Assembly (NCBI GenBank): GCA_947487155.1
Contig: CANKVS010000017.1
Location: 1 to 62,918 of the forward strand
Reading direction: 5' to 3'
Length of the DNA: 62,918 nucleotides
Source: an uncultured Flaviramulus sp.
GTDB taxonomy: Bacteria; Bacteroidota; Bacteroidia; Flavobacteriales; Flavobacteriaceae
A model generated the notes under the pieces. It did no database searches. It saw nothing but the letters and a program-made list of their open reading frames with translations, and was not told the origin of the DNA. A program made the translations under genes and the position numbers. This document shows, one piece after another, positions 53,660 to 62,418 of this stretch. Position 1 is the first letter of the stretch. Each line of letters starts with the position of its first letter.

Positions 53660-54473
53660 GTTGTTTTTCTCTTCTTTTTTGGTTTCTAATAACAATTTTA
53701 GAAATATAAATACTTACTTGATATAATATAATGATTGGAATAGCAACAATAACTTGACTTGCAATATCTGGAGGTGTAATGATTGCTGATAAAATAAGTA
53801 CACCTACTAATGCGAATTTTCGGTATTTACGTAAAATTTCGGGAGTCACTAAGCCTATTTTAGTTAGAAAATAGATGATAATTGGTAATTCGAAAATTAA
53901 ACCAGAGGCTAATACGGATGCTCTAATTAATCCTATATATGAGTTTAAATCGAAATCGTTATGAACTTTTTCGGCAACCGAATACGTTCCTAAAAAGTTA
54001 ATAGATAGCGGGCAAATAATATAATACCCAAAAAGAACCCCAATAAAAAATAAAAGCGATGAAATAATAATGAATCCTCTTGAATGTTTTCGCTCGTTTG
54101 AGTGTAATCCTGGGCTAATAAATTTCCATAACTGGTATATAACATATGGGAACGCTATAATAAAACCGAAAGTTATAGCTGTCCATATATGTGCAGAAAA
54201 CTGTCCTGCCATTGTTCTACTTTGAATTTCAAAATCGAAATCAGTGCTACAAAAACTATCAAACCCTAGCAGTTGGGATGCTTTACATAAAATATCATAT
54301 GTTAAAAAGTCTGTTTTTGAAGGGCCAAAAATAAGCGTATCAAAAATGAAACTCTTCATTAAAAAAGCGACTGTTGCTGCAATTAATATGGCAACTACCG
54401 ATCTAATTAAATGCCACCGTAATTCTTCAAGATGATCTAGAAACGACATCTCATTTACTTCTTTTTTTGCCAT
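53652..54473 (-). CDS. tatC: Sec-independent protein translocase TatC
   Basis: This is the core receptor of the twin-arginine pathway in the inner membrane. At 273 residues with six membrane helices, it begins MSFLDHLEELRWHLIRS from the ATG near 54457 (the annotated ATG at 54473 adds MAKKEVNE, normal in flavobacteria). TatC blocks FISPGLHSNERKHSRGF and FGYYIICPLSINFLG are visible, as is ELPIIIYFLTKIGLV. The start codon shares a base with the kdsD stop. TatA/E genes are not in the window. Confidence 0.95.
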   Translation of the reverse strand: MAKKEVNEMSFLDHLEELRWHLIRSVVAILIAATVAFLMKSFIFDTLIFGPSKTDFLTYDILCKASQLLGFDSFCSTDFDFEIQSRTMAGQFSAHIWTAITFGFIIAFPYVIYQLWKFISPGLHSNERKHSRGFIIISSLLFFIGVLFGYYIICPLSINFLGTYSVAEKVHNDFDLNSYIGLIRASVLASGLIFELPIIIYFLTKIGLVTPEILRKYRKFALVGVLILSAIITPPDIASQVIVAIPIIILYQVSIYISKIVIRNQKRREKQHV

Positions 54474-55441
54474 TATATAATACCTTCTTTAATTAAATCG
54501 TGTAAGTGCACCACACCTGCATAATTACCATTATTGTCTTGAACAAGTAATTGAGAAATACCATTAGTATCCATAATTTCTAGAGCATCAACAGCCATGG
54601 CGTTTGCATTAATGTACTTTGGGTTAGTACTCATAATGTCTTTGGCGGTTAACGAAGAGAAATCATCAACTTTAGTTAACATTCTACGTAAATCTCCATC
54701 AGTAATAATTCCGATAATTTTATGATTTTCAACAACAGCAGTGACTCCTAATCTTTTTTCAGTAATCTCAATAATAATATTTTTAATACTTGTGTCTAAA
54801 TTAACTTTTGGTTTTTCATTTACCGATGATATATCATTAACACGCAAGTATAATTTTTTCCCTAAAGCACCTCCTGGATGGTATTTAGCAAAATCGTTAC
54901 TTGTAAATTCACGTAATTCTAATAAACAAACCGCAAGTGCATCACCAATAACTAATTGCGCCGTTGTGCTTGTTGTAGGGGCAAGGTTATTTGGGCAAGC
55001 TTCTTTTTCAATGTAAGCATTTAATATATGGTTGGCTTGTTGCGCTAAAAATGATTCTGTATTACCCGTTATGGCAATTATTTTATTTTTAGCACTTTGA
55101 ATTAATGGCACTAATACCTTAATTTCTGGTGTGTTTCCGCTTTTAGAAATACAAATAACCACATCGTCCTTAAGTATTAACCCTAAATCGCCATGAATGG
55201 CATCGGCTGCATGCATAAAAACCGAAGGGGTGCCTGTAGAATTTAATGTAGCAACAATTTTATTTGCTATAATGGCACTTTTACCTATGCCTGTAATAAT
55301 TACACGCCCTTTAGAGTTGTATATAAGGTTAACGGCTTCTGCAAAATCGTTAGTAACAAGATTAGATAAGTTTGAAATAGCTTTACTTTCCATCTCAATA
55401 GTTTGTTTCGCTATATCGATAATAGAATTTTTACTGTTCAA
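54473..55441 (-). CDS. kdsD: Arabinose-5-phosphate isomerase KdsD (KpsF/GutQ family)
   Basis: This enzyme interconverts ribulose-5-phosphate and arabinose-5-phosphate, the first step to Kdo for lipopolysaccharide. The SIS domain covers residues 30 to about 175 (VIITGIGKSAIIANKIVATL, SKSGNTPEI, PTTSTTAQLVIGDALAV), followed by HPGGALGKKL and two CBS domains to the end (322 residues). The start is a TTG at 55441 giving MNSKNSIIDIAKQTIEM, which matches relatives; no suitable ATG lies upstream. It heads the kdsD-tatC-AhpD-like cluster and is divergent from recQ. Confidence 0.94.
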   Translation of the reverse strand: MNSKNSIIDIAKQTIEMESKAISNLSNLVTNDFAEAVNLIYNSKGRVIITGIGKSAIIANKIVATLNSTGTPSVFMHAADAIHGDLGLILKDDVVICISKSGNTPEIKVLVPLIQSAKNKIIAITGNTESFLAQQANHILNAYIEKEACPNNLAPTTSTTAQLVIGDALAVCLLELREFTSNDFAKYHPGGALGKKLYLRVNDISSVNEKPKVNLDTSIKNIIIEITEKRLGVTAVVENHKIIGIITDGDLRRMLTKVDDFSSLTAKDIMSTNPKYINANAMAVDALEIMDTNGISQLLVQDNNGNYAGVVHLHDLIKEGII

Positions 55442-55492
55442 AATTTATTGTTTTTTTTTGTTGATGCTTTAAAGATTTTATTATCTTTAATC

Positions 55493-55523
55493 TAAAACAA
55501 ATTTCAGATAAGAATTTGTTTTA
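55493..55523. promoter_or_regulatory. Perfect 11-bp inverted repeat between kdsD and recQ
   Basis: The arms TAAAACAAATT and AATTTGTTTTA flank a 9-base loop. It lies in the divergent gap, about 50 bases before the kdsD start. Operator or leader hairpin are both possible. Confidence 0.4.
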
Positions 55524-55525
55524 AA

Positions 55526-55549
55526 TTTTCGTTACAAAACTAACGAAAA
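55526..55549. promoter_or_regulatory. Inverted repeat overlapping a possible kdsD -7 element
   Basis: The arms TTTTCGTTA and TAACGAAAA flank CAAAAC. On minus, the centre reads TAGTTTTG (55542-55535), a match to TAnnTTTG, so the palindrome would cover the -7 region of a leftward kdsD promoter. No clear -33 TTG is seen. Confidence 0.4.
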
Positions 55550-55646
55550 AAAAGATGAGGGTTCTCTAAATGTATTACTAAATTAATTAATAGTAATTTA
55601 TAAATTTAGTATGCATATAAATAAGTAAATTAATTTTTCATAATTC

Positions 55647-57851
55647 ATGTTAATAGCAAAAGGTGACTTGCATTCTGCACTAAAAAAATATTTCGGATTT
55701 AGTAAATTCAAAGGATTACAAGAAGGCGTAGTAGAGAGTATTTTATCAGGAAATCATTCGTTTGTAATTATGCCAACAGGAGGCGGTAAATCTCTTTGTT
55801 ATCAGTTACCAGCATTAATGCAAGATGGGACAGCTATAGTGGTATCTCCACTAATTGCATTAATGAAAAATCAGGTTGATGCTATTAGGGGTATTTCAAA
55901 TGAAAATGGTATTGCGCATGTTTTAAATTCATCATTAAATAAAACAGAAGTAAAGCAAGTTAAAGAAGATATTGTTAACGGTATTACAAAACTACTTTAT
56001 GTAGCGCCAGAATCGTTAACCAAAGAAGAAAACGTTGAGTTTTTACGTTCTGTAAAAGTCTCTTTTATGGCTATTGATGAAGCGCATTGTATTAGTGAAT
56101 GGGGACACGATTTTAGACCAGAATACCGCAATTTAAGACATATAATAAAACGTATTGGAGATAATATTCCTATTATTGGTTTAACAGCAACGGCAACACC
56201 TAAAGTACAGGAAGATATTATAAAGAATTTAGGAATTAGTGGTGCAAAAACGTTTAAGGCATCATTTAACAGACCTAACTTATATTATGAAGTTCGCCCA
56301 AAAACTAAAAATGTAGATGCCGATATTATTAGATTTGTAAAGCAAAACGAAGGAAAATCAGGTATTGTTTACTGTTTAAGTAGAAAACGTGTTGAAGAAC
56401 TTGCTCAAGTATTGCAAGTAAATGGTGTTAAAGCGGTGCCGTATCATGCTGGGCTAGATGCTAAATCTAGATCGAGTCATCAAGATATGTTTCTTATGGA
56501 AGATGTAGATGTTGTTGTAGCAACCATTGCATTTGGTATGGGTATAGATAAACCCGATGTGCGTTTTGTAATTCATCACGATATTCCAAAAAGTATAGAG
56601 AGCTATTATCAAGAAACAGGTAGAGCCGGAAGAGATGGTGGTGAAGGGCATTGTTTGGCTTTTTATGCTTATAAAGACATTGAGAAATTAGAAAAATTCA
56701 TGTCTGGAAAACCTGTTGCAGAACAAGAAATTGGGCAAGCCTTATTACAGGAAGTTGTTGCTTTTGCTGAAACGTCAATCTCTAGGCGAAAGTTTATTTT
56801 GCATTATTTTGGTGAAGAATTTGATACAGAAACTGGAGAGGGTGGAGATATGGATGATAATGTACGTCATCCCAAAAAACAAAGTCAAGCTAAAGATGAG
56901 GTAAAACTTCTTTTGGAAACCATTAAAAATACTAATGAAAAATACAAATCTAAAGATTTAGTAAGTGTTATTATAGGTAAAGAAAATGCGCTTATAAAAT
57001 CTCATAAAACTCACGAACAGCCATTTTTTGGAAAAGGAAAGCATCACGATAATAAATACTGGATGGCTTTATTGCGACAGGCTTTAGTGGCAGGTTATCT
57101 AAGGAAAGATATAGAAACATATGGTGTTATTAAGTTGGTAGATAAAGGAAAGTTTTTTATAGAAAGTCCAGTATCTTTTATGATGACCGAAGATCATATT
57201 TTTGTAGGCGAGCAAGAAGATGGTAGCATAATAACCGCTGCAAAAGGCGGTGGCGCTGTTGCCGATAATGTTTTAATGGGAATGCTTAAGGATTTACGTA
57301 AAAAAAATGCTAAAAAATTAGGAGTCCCTCCATTTGTAATTTTTCAAGACCCATCGCTTGAAGATATGGCTTTAAAATATCCGATATCGATGTCTGAACT
57401 TGGAAACGTTCATGGTGTTGGCGATGGAAAAGCAAAGAAATACGGGAAAGATTTTATCGCCCTAATTTCTAAATATGTCGATGAAAATGATATTATTAGA
57501 CCAGATGATTTAGTTGTAAAATCTACAGGGAGTAATTCGGCACTTAAATTATATATAATCCAAAATATAGATAGAAAATTACCACTTGATGATATTGCGT
57601 CTTCCAAAGGCATGTCTATGGAAGATTTTATTAAAGAGATGGAAGTTATTGTATATTCTGGAACTAAACTAAATATAGATTATTGGATTCATGATATTTT
57701 AGATGAAGATCAGCAAGAAGAAATTCATGAATACTTTATAGAATCTGAAACAGATGAAATTAACGATGCCATTGAAGAATTTGATGGCGATTATGATGAT
57801 GAAGAATTACGTTTGTATCGCATTAAGTTTATTAGTGAGGTTGCAAATTAA
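55647..57851 (+). CDS. recQ: ATP-dependent DNA helicase RecQ
   Basis: This 3'-to-5' DNA helicase acts in recombination and repair. At 734 residues it has helicase motifs I (MPTGGGKSLCYQLP), II (AIDEAHCISEWGHDFRPEY), V and VI (ATIAFGMGIDKPDVRFV, QETGRAGRDGG), then an RQC region and an HRDC domain near 515-600. The acidic C-terminal tail (EEFDGDYDDEELRL) is typical of flavobacterial RecQ. The ATG at 55647 fits the family. A 7-bp tandem repeat lies directly after its stop. Confidence 0.96.
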   Translation: MLIAKGDLHSALKKYFGFSKFKGLQEGVVESILSGNHSFVIMPTGGGKSLCYQLPALMQDGTAIVVSPLIALMKNQVDAIRGISNENGIAHVLNSSLNKTEVKQVKEDIVNGITKLLYVAPESLTKEENVEFLRSVKVSFMAIDEAHCISEWGHDFRPEYRNLRHIIKRIGDNIPIIGLTATATPKVQEDIIKNLGISGAKTFKASFNRPNLYYEVRPKTKNVDADIIRFVKQNEGKSGIVYCLSRKRVEELAQVLQVNGVKAVPYHAGLDAKSRSSHQDMFLMEDVDVVVATIAFGMGIDKPDVRFVIHHDIPKSIESYYQETGRAGRDGGEGHCLAFYAYKDIEKLEKFMSGKPVAEQEIGQALLQEVVAFAETSISRRKFILHYFGEEFDTETGEGGDMDDNVRHPKKQSQAKDEVKLLLETIKNTNEKYKSKDLVSVIIGKENALIKSHKTHEQPFFGKGKHHDNKYWMALLRQALVAGYLRKDIETYGVIKLVDKGKFFIESPVSFMMTEDHIFVGEQEDGSIITAAKGGGAVADNVLMGMLKDLRKKNAKKLGVPPFVIFQDPSLEDMALKYPISMSELGNVHGVGDGKAKKYGKDFIALISKYVDENDIIRPDDLVVKSTGSNSALKLYIIQNIDRKLPLDDIASSKGMSMEDFIKEMEVIVYSGTKLNIDYWIHDILDEDQQEEIHEYFIESETDEINDAIEEFDGDYDDEELRLYRIKFISEVAN

Positions 57852-57858
57852 TAATTTT

Positions 57859-57914
57859 GTCTACAGTCTGTCTACAGTCTACAGTCTACAGTCTACAGTC
57901 TACAGTCTACAGTC
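57859..57914. repeat. 7-bp tandem repeat GTCTACA, 7 copies
   Basis: Six perfect contiguous copies of GTCTACA (57870-57911) follow one earlier copy (57859-57865) after a 4-base partial unit. The array starts 8 bases after the recQ stop and ends about 50 bases before the likely promoter of the isomerase gene. It is not a CRISPR: there are no spacers. Confidence 0.9.
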
Positions 57915-57965
57915 GTCTTTATTTAAGAAAATAATCTTTAATATGGTACTTCTAATATCATTGTG

Positions 57966-57973
57966 TATCTTTG
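57966..57973 (+). promoter_or_regulatory. Possible -7 element of the isomerase gene
   Basis: TATCTTTG matches TAnnTTTG. It would start transcription near 57980, about 16 bases before the ATG at 57996, and argues against the in-frame ATG at 57963. No clear -33 box is seen. Confidence 0.45.
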
Positions 57974-57995
57974 CTGCTTCTTAAAAATTAGAACA

Positions 57996-58928
57996 ATGCA
58001 AGACGGATTATACGCAAAATTTAACACAACAAAAGGAGAAATTCTTGTTGCTTTAGAATACCAAAAAACACCAGGAACAGTAGGTAACTTTGTAGCTTTA
58101 GCTGAAGGTAATTTAGAAAACTCGGTAAAACCTCAAGGAACGCCATATTATAATGGTTTAAAATTTCATAGAGTTATACCAGATTTTATGATTCAAGGCG
58201 GATGCCCGCAAGGATCTGGAGCAGGAAACCCTGGATATAAATTTGATGATGAATTTCATCCTGATTTAAAACATGATGGACCAGGTGTTTTGTCAATGGC
58301 AAATGCAGGACCTGGCACTAACGGAAGTCAGTTTTTTATAACACACGTTGAAACAGCTTGGTTAGATAATAAACATACCGTTTTTGGTAAAGTTGTAGAA
58401 GGACAAAATATTGTTGATGCTGTAGCCCAAGGTGATACTATCGAGAGTTTAGATATTGTTAGAGTAGGAGCAGATGCCGAAGCATATAATGCTGTTGAAG
58501 CGTTTAGAACTTTTGAAGGCTCAAGAGAAAAACGATTAGCAGAAGAAAAAGTGGCAGCCGATGCTGTACTAGATAAAATTGCTGCTGGTTTTAATAAAAC
58601 CGATAGTGGTTTACGCTACCAAATTATTCAAGAAGGACAGGGGGCAAATGCAGAAAAAGGAAAAACCGTTTCTGTACATTATAAAGGTCAATTAGCTGAT
58701 GGAACCGTTTTTGATTCGTCATACAAACGTAATGAACCCATCGATTTTCCATTAGGAATGGGACAAGTTATTTCTGGATGGGATGAAGGTATTCAATTAT
58801 TAAAAGTTGGAGATAAAGCACGTTTTGTAATACCAAGTCATTTAGGATACGGTAGTGCAGGTGCTGGAGGTGTTATTCCGGCAAATGCAACATTGGTTTT
58901 TGATGTAGAGCTTATGGATGTGAAATAA
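57996..58928 (+). CDS. Cyclophilin-FKBP fusion peptidyl-prolyl isomerase
   Basis: This 310-residue protein is a folding helper with two different prolyl-isomerase domains. Residues 1 to about 155 are a cyclophilin: FHRVIPDFMIQGGCPQG, ANAGPGTNGSQFFITH and KHTVFGKVVEG carry the active-site residues. After a helical linker, residues from about 215 to the end are FKBP: VSVHYKGQLADGTVFDSSY, PIDFPLGMGQVISGWDEGI and IPSHLGYGSAGAGGVIPANATLVF. This fusion is common in Bacteroidota. No signal peptide is present, so it is probably cytoplasmic. I use the ATG at 57996 (MQDGLYAKFNT), not the one 11 codons earlier. Confidence 0.94.
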   Translation: MQDGLYAKFNTTKGEILVALEYQKTPGTVGNFVALAEGNLENSVKPQGTPYYNGLKFHRVIPDFMIQGGCPQGSGAGNPGYKFDDEFHPDLKHDGPGVLSMANAGPGTNGSQFFITHVETAWLDNKHTVFGKVVEGQNIVDAVAQGDTIESLDIVRVGADAEAYNAVEAFRTFEGSREKRLAEEKVAADAVLDKIAAGFNKTDSGLRYQIIQEGQGANAEKGKTVSVHYKGQLADGTVFDSSYKRNEPIDFPLGMGQVISGWDEGIQLLKVGDKARFVIPSHLGYGSAGAGGVIPANATLVFDVELMDVK

Positions 58929-58949
58929 GAATTCACATAAATAAAATAT

Positions 58950-58985
58950 AAAAAAGAGCACTTAAATAATTAGGTGCTCTTTTGC
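58950..58985 (+). terminator. Rho-independent terminator after the isomerase gene
   Basis: The arms AAAAGAGCAC (58952-58961) and GTGCTCTTTT (58974-58983) are perfectly complementary, with a 12-base loop and T-run built into the right arm. It lies 23 bases past the stop codon. Confidence 0.85.
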
Positions 58986-59094
58986 ATTAAAGTAAAGTGT
59001 TTTAGTTTGTTATAGTCCATAATTGGTATGTTGTCTTAAATTTTTGTGCAGATTAGTTTAAAATTTTACTTTTCAAAAACAAAAATTTATACAA

Positions 59095-60726
59095 ATGAAT
59101 TTTAAAACTGTTTTACTTATATTTATTTGCCTTATAACGTCATTAAGTTTTTCTCAAGCGTGGAAAACAGATCCATATGAACCTGTTGGAGAAATTGCTT
59201 TCCCATTAGATGAGGGTAGACATGCTACTGAGTCTGTAGAATGGTGGTATACATCTGGTCATTTTACAGGAGATACTTCTACAAAAGAATATAGCTTTAT
59301 GTTAACCTATTTTTATTACCCACAAACTTTTGGAATTTTTAGTTTTGATGGTTTTAGAATATTAAACATTACGGACGAAGCGACAGGAACATTCTATCAA
59401 GATACACAGCCTGTAAATTACTCTACAATGTCTGAAATAGATTTAAACATTGAAACAACATTAGTTTCGGGAACTGAATTTTTAAGAAATAAATTGGACG
59501 TTAGTAATGATCGTTTGCCTTTTCAATATGAATTATCAGCCTCTAGTTTAATATCTAATATTAGTTTCGATTTAGAAACAATTAAGCGTCCTTTAATTGT
59601 AGGAGGTGATGGACTCTTCGACCAAGGTTTGGCTAACTACACATATTATTATTCGCAGACAAAAAATACACTTACAGGATCTTTTACATTAAATGGAAAT
59701 ACCGAAAATGTGACAGGAACAGCATGGATAGATAGACAATATGGTAATTTTAACCCTTTTAGTGGAGAAAAGTATGAGTGGTTTAGTCTTCAGTTAGATA
59801 ATGGCACAGATTTAAATCTTTGGAATATTTTTACAGCTAATAGGGAAATACCAAATAATGCAAAGTATAAGATTCTTTCAGCTTATGTTGATGAAGCACA
59901 AAACACTCAATATACTATCAACGACTTTGAAATTGAACGTTTAGAGTATTTTTTTACTCCCGATAACCTTAAAAGTTATTCAAAAAAGTGGAGGCTTACA
60001 TCGGTTTCAAAAAATATAGATTTAGTTATAACAGCAAGGCACGAAAGTACAGAAGTTAATATAACACAATTATCTTTTCGCTTTTTTGAAGGCTCTTTAG
60101 ATGTTACAGGGACAATTAATGGTATTTCAGTTACAGGAGTTGGGTTTGGTGAGTTATTACATAATTATGAGCATCCAGATGTAGACATGGCAAACCCTAC
60201 AGGGGGATTTTATAATACTTCAACCCCAATTACATGGACACTTAATAATCCAGATGACGGAAGACCTTTAAAATACGATTTAGAGTATAGTATAGATAAT
60301 AAATCAACCTTTTTGCCAATAGCAACAGGATTAACTACACCGTCATACACTTGGGATGGTTCAGGAATTAATAATGGTAATGATGTTTGGTTTAAAGTGA
60401 AAGCGTATTCTGTTGATAATACTTTAAGTAGTGAAATTATTAGTTCGTCATCATCTTCAGTAACCTTATCAAAATTAGATTTTAAAGATAAAATGGTTAT
60501 GTTTTATCCAAATCCCGTAGAAGAAGAATTAACCGTTGTGTTACAAGAATCATTGATAGATGGAGTCATTGAAATTATTGATATAAATGGAAGAACAATA
60601 TTAAAAACAAAAGTAGGTTCTAATAATATTTATAAAATTGATACTCAGCTTTTAATTCAAGGGGTTTATTTTTTTAAAATCAGTTCTAATGGTGTTACTA
60701 GCGTTGAAAAGATTATAAAAAAGTAG
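59095..60726 (+). CDS. Secreted AttH/CrtC lipocalin-like protein with T9SS sorting domain
   Basis: This 543-residue secreted protein has a signal peptide (residues 1-21, ending SFSQA). Residues about 25 to 350 look like the two-part lipocalin-like fold of AttH and carotenoid 1,2-hydratase (CrtC) proteins: ESVEWWYTSGHF, GTAWIDRQYGNF and GVGFGELLHNYEH are the usual blocks. A fibronectin-like beta segment (LEYSIDNKSTFLPIA) follows, and the last 75 residues (MVMFYPNPVEEELTVVL, INGRTILKT, GVYFFKISSNG, VEKIIKK) form the type A sorting domain for type IX secretion. Activity is unknown; a hydratase role is possible but unproved. Confidence 0.88.
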   Translation: MNFKTVLLIFICLITSLSFSQAWKTDPYEPVGEIAFPLDEGRHATESVEWWYTSGHFTGDTSTKEYSFMLTYFYYPQTFGIFSFDGFRILNITDEATGTFYQDTQPVNYSTMSEIDLNIETTLVSGTEFLRNKLDVSNDRLPFQYELSASSLISNISFDLETIKRPLIVGGDGLFDQGLANYTYYYSQTKNTLTGSFTLNGNTENVTGTAWIDRQYGNFNPFSGEKYEWFSLQLDNGTDLNLWNIFTANREIPNNAKYKILSAYVDEAQNTQYTINDFEIERLEYFFTPDNLKSYSKKWRLTSVSKNIDLVITARHESTEVNITQLSFRFFEGSLDVTGTINGISVTGVGFGELLHNYEHPDVDMANPTGGFYNTSTPITWTLNNPDDGRPLKYDLEYSIDNKSTFLPIATGLTTPSYTWDGSGINNGNDVWFKVKAYSVDNTLSSEIISSSSSSVTLSKLDFKDKMVMFYPNPVEEELTVVLQESLIDGVIEIIDINGRTILKTKVGSNNIYKIDTQLLIQGVYFFKISSNGVTSVEKIIKK

Positions 60727-60774
60727 AAACAAATTAATAATGTCTACTATATTTAATTTATTTATATTTATTGT

Positions 60775-61320
60775 ATGACAGATCAAGAACTACAAAAACT
60801 AAGATACCCAATAGGGGAATTTGATTGTCCAAAAACGATTACTCAAGACCATATTAAAAACTGGATTGCTGTTTTAGAAACATTTCCAATTCGTTTTGAA
60901 GCCTTAGTTAAGCATCTTACCAAAGAGCAGTTAGATACACCATACAGACCAAATGGTTGGACGGTAAGGCAATTGGTGCATCATTTATCAGATAGTCATC
61001 ACCATAGTTACATACGTTTTAAGTGGGCTTTAACCGAAAACAACCCCGTTATAAAGGCTTACAATGAAAAACTTTGGGCAGAATTAAACGATAGTAAATA
61101 CTCGCCAATACAAATGTCTTTAGAGCATTTAAAAGCAGTTCATTATAAACTGGTGTATTTGTTAAAATCGTTATCAGAAACCAATCTTAATAAACATTTC
61201 ATTCATCCAGAAACTAATAGTGACGTATTGTTAAAGAAAAACATCGGTATTTACGCATGGCATAGTAATCATCATTATGCGCATATCGAGAATTTATTAA
61301 AACGCAATAATTGGCTGTAA
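60775..61320 (+). CDS. DinB/YfiT-like metal-dependent transferase or hydrolase
   Basis: This 181-residue protein of the DinB/YfiT superfamily is a four-helix bundle with a metal site made by His residues. RQLVHHLSDSHHHSYIRFKWAL near residues 66-85 and YAWHSNHHYAHI near 160-171 supply them. YfiT-type members act with low-molecular-weight thiols such as bacillithiol, but no specific substrate is shown here. It stands 48 bases after the secreted protein gene and 10 bases before the acetyltransferase gene. Confidence 0.87.
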   Translation: MTDQELQKLRYPIGEFDCPKTITQDHIKNWIAVLETFPIRFEALVKHLTKEQLDTPYRPNGWTVRQLVHHLSDSHHHSYIRFKWALTENNPVIKAYNEKLWAELNDSKYSPIQMSLEHLKAVHYKLVYLLKSLSETNLNKHFIHPETNSDVLLKKNIGIYAWHSNHHYAHIENLLKRNNWL

Positions 61321-61330
61321 TTTTTAACAT

Positions 61331-61816
61331 ATGATTCGAAAAGTTAAAATTGAAGATGCGCAACAACTTTTAGATATCTACAATTATTATGTCGAAAATT
61401 CAATAGTAACTTTCGATCTAGAACCTTTGTCTTTAAATACTTTTCAAGAGAAAATGACTCGTATTTGTAAAGCATACCCTTTTATTGTTTTTGAAGAAAA
61501 TAATGAGATTTTAGGATATGCTTATGGTAGCAAATTTCGCCCAAAACCAGCCTACAAATATACTGTAGAATCTACTGTTTATGTAAAACATAATAAACAC
61601 GGAAAGCATATAGGAACGAAACTTTATACCGAATTATTGAAATTACTAAAACAAGAAAAATTCCATATAGTTTTAGGAGTTTTAACCTTACCTAATGATA
61701 CAAGCATTAAATTGCATGAAAAATTTGGATTTATACAAATTGCTTATTTTAATGAGGTAGGGTTAAAATTTGAGAAATGGCAAGATGTAGGGATTTGGCA
61801 ATTAAAACTGGCTTAA
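61331..61816 (+). CDS. GNAT acetyltransferase (phosphinothricin acetyltransferase-like)
   Basis: This 161-residue GNAT-fold acetyltransferase has IYNYYVENSIVTFDLEPLS at the start, typical of the PAT/MddA group, the acetyl-CoA loop VYVKHNKHGKHIGTKLYTELL and the C-terminal LPNDTSIKLHEKFGFIQIA. Methionine derivatives or phosphinothricin-like amines are the known substrates of this group; here the true one is unknown. Its end overlaps the tail of the minus-strand thioredoxin-like gene by 4 bases. Confidence 0.88.
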   Translation: MIRKVKIEDAQQLLDIYNYYVENSIVTFDLEPLSLNTFQEKMTRICKAYPFIVFEENNEILGYAYGSKFRPKPAYKYTVESTVYVKHNKHGKHIGTKLYTELLKLLKQEKFHIVLGVLTLPNDTSIKLHEKFGFIQIAYFNEVGLKFEKWQDVGIWQLKLA

Positions 61817-62370
61817 TTTTTCCATTTAATGTTGCAACCAATACTAGGTTTTTGTAATGCCGTATTCTCTGTGTTTTCTATTAAACAATTTAAAGCATGT
61901 TTTAAATCATTTCCAGTAACAGGAAGTCCATTTTCAGGTCTTGAGTCATCTAATTGCCCTCTATAAGTTAATTTTAAATTAGCATCAAACACATAAAAAT
62001 CTGGAGTGCAAGCTGCATCATAAGCTTTTGCTACGTTTTGCGATTCATCATACAAATAAGGGAACGGATAATTTACAGTTTTGGCGTGAATCGTCATTTT
62101 TTCTGGAGCATCTTGCGGATAATTTATAGCGTCATTACTAGAAATAGCAATAAACGCTATGCCTTTTTCCGCGTAAGTGTTAGCTATAGAAACTATTTTG
62201 GGATTTACATGAATTACAAACGGACAATGATTGCAAATAAACATGATAACAGTGCCTCTATTTCCTTTTAAATTCTGAAGAGATAGTTGATTAGCAGAAA
62301 CGGTATCTAGTAAATTAAAATCTGGAGCTTCAGTACCCAAAGGCAGCATATTTGATGGAGTTCTTGCCAT
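61813..62370 (-). CDS. Thioredoxin-like protein (peroxiredoxin/AhpC-TSA fold)
   Basis: This 185-residue thioredoxin-fold protein has the CxxC motif in FICNHCPFVIHVNPKI near residues 46-50, PDFYVFDANLKLTYRGQLDD and the PDFNLLDT start of the AhpC/TSA family. No signal peptide is seen, so it should be cytoplasmic. Flavobacterial relatives are annotated as thioredoxin family proteins without known partners. It converges on the GNAT gene with a 4-base tail overlap. The ATG at 62370 starts MARTPSNMLPLG. Confidence 0.87.
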   Translation of the reverse strand: MARTPSNMLPLGTEAPDFNLLDTVSANQLSLQNLKGNRGTVIMFICNHCPFVIHVNPKIVSIANTYAEKGIAFIAISSNDAINYPQDAPEKMTIHAKTVNYPFPYLYDESQNVAKAYDAACTPDFYVFDANLKLTYRGQLDDSRPENGLPVTGNDLKHALNCLIENTENTALQKPSIGCNIKWKN

Positions 62371-62418
62371 AATGCATTAAGTTTCTTCAAAGTTCGTGAT
62401 AATTTGTATTTTTAAAAA

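Noticed and set aside
54741..55016. Plus-strand frames over kdsD
   Set aside because: They lie opposite the SIS and CBS coding sequence with no independent support.
57859..57914. Repeat array as a CRISPR
   Set aside because: The copies are contiguous 7-base units with no spacers, and no cas gene is in the window.
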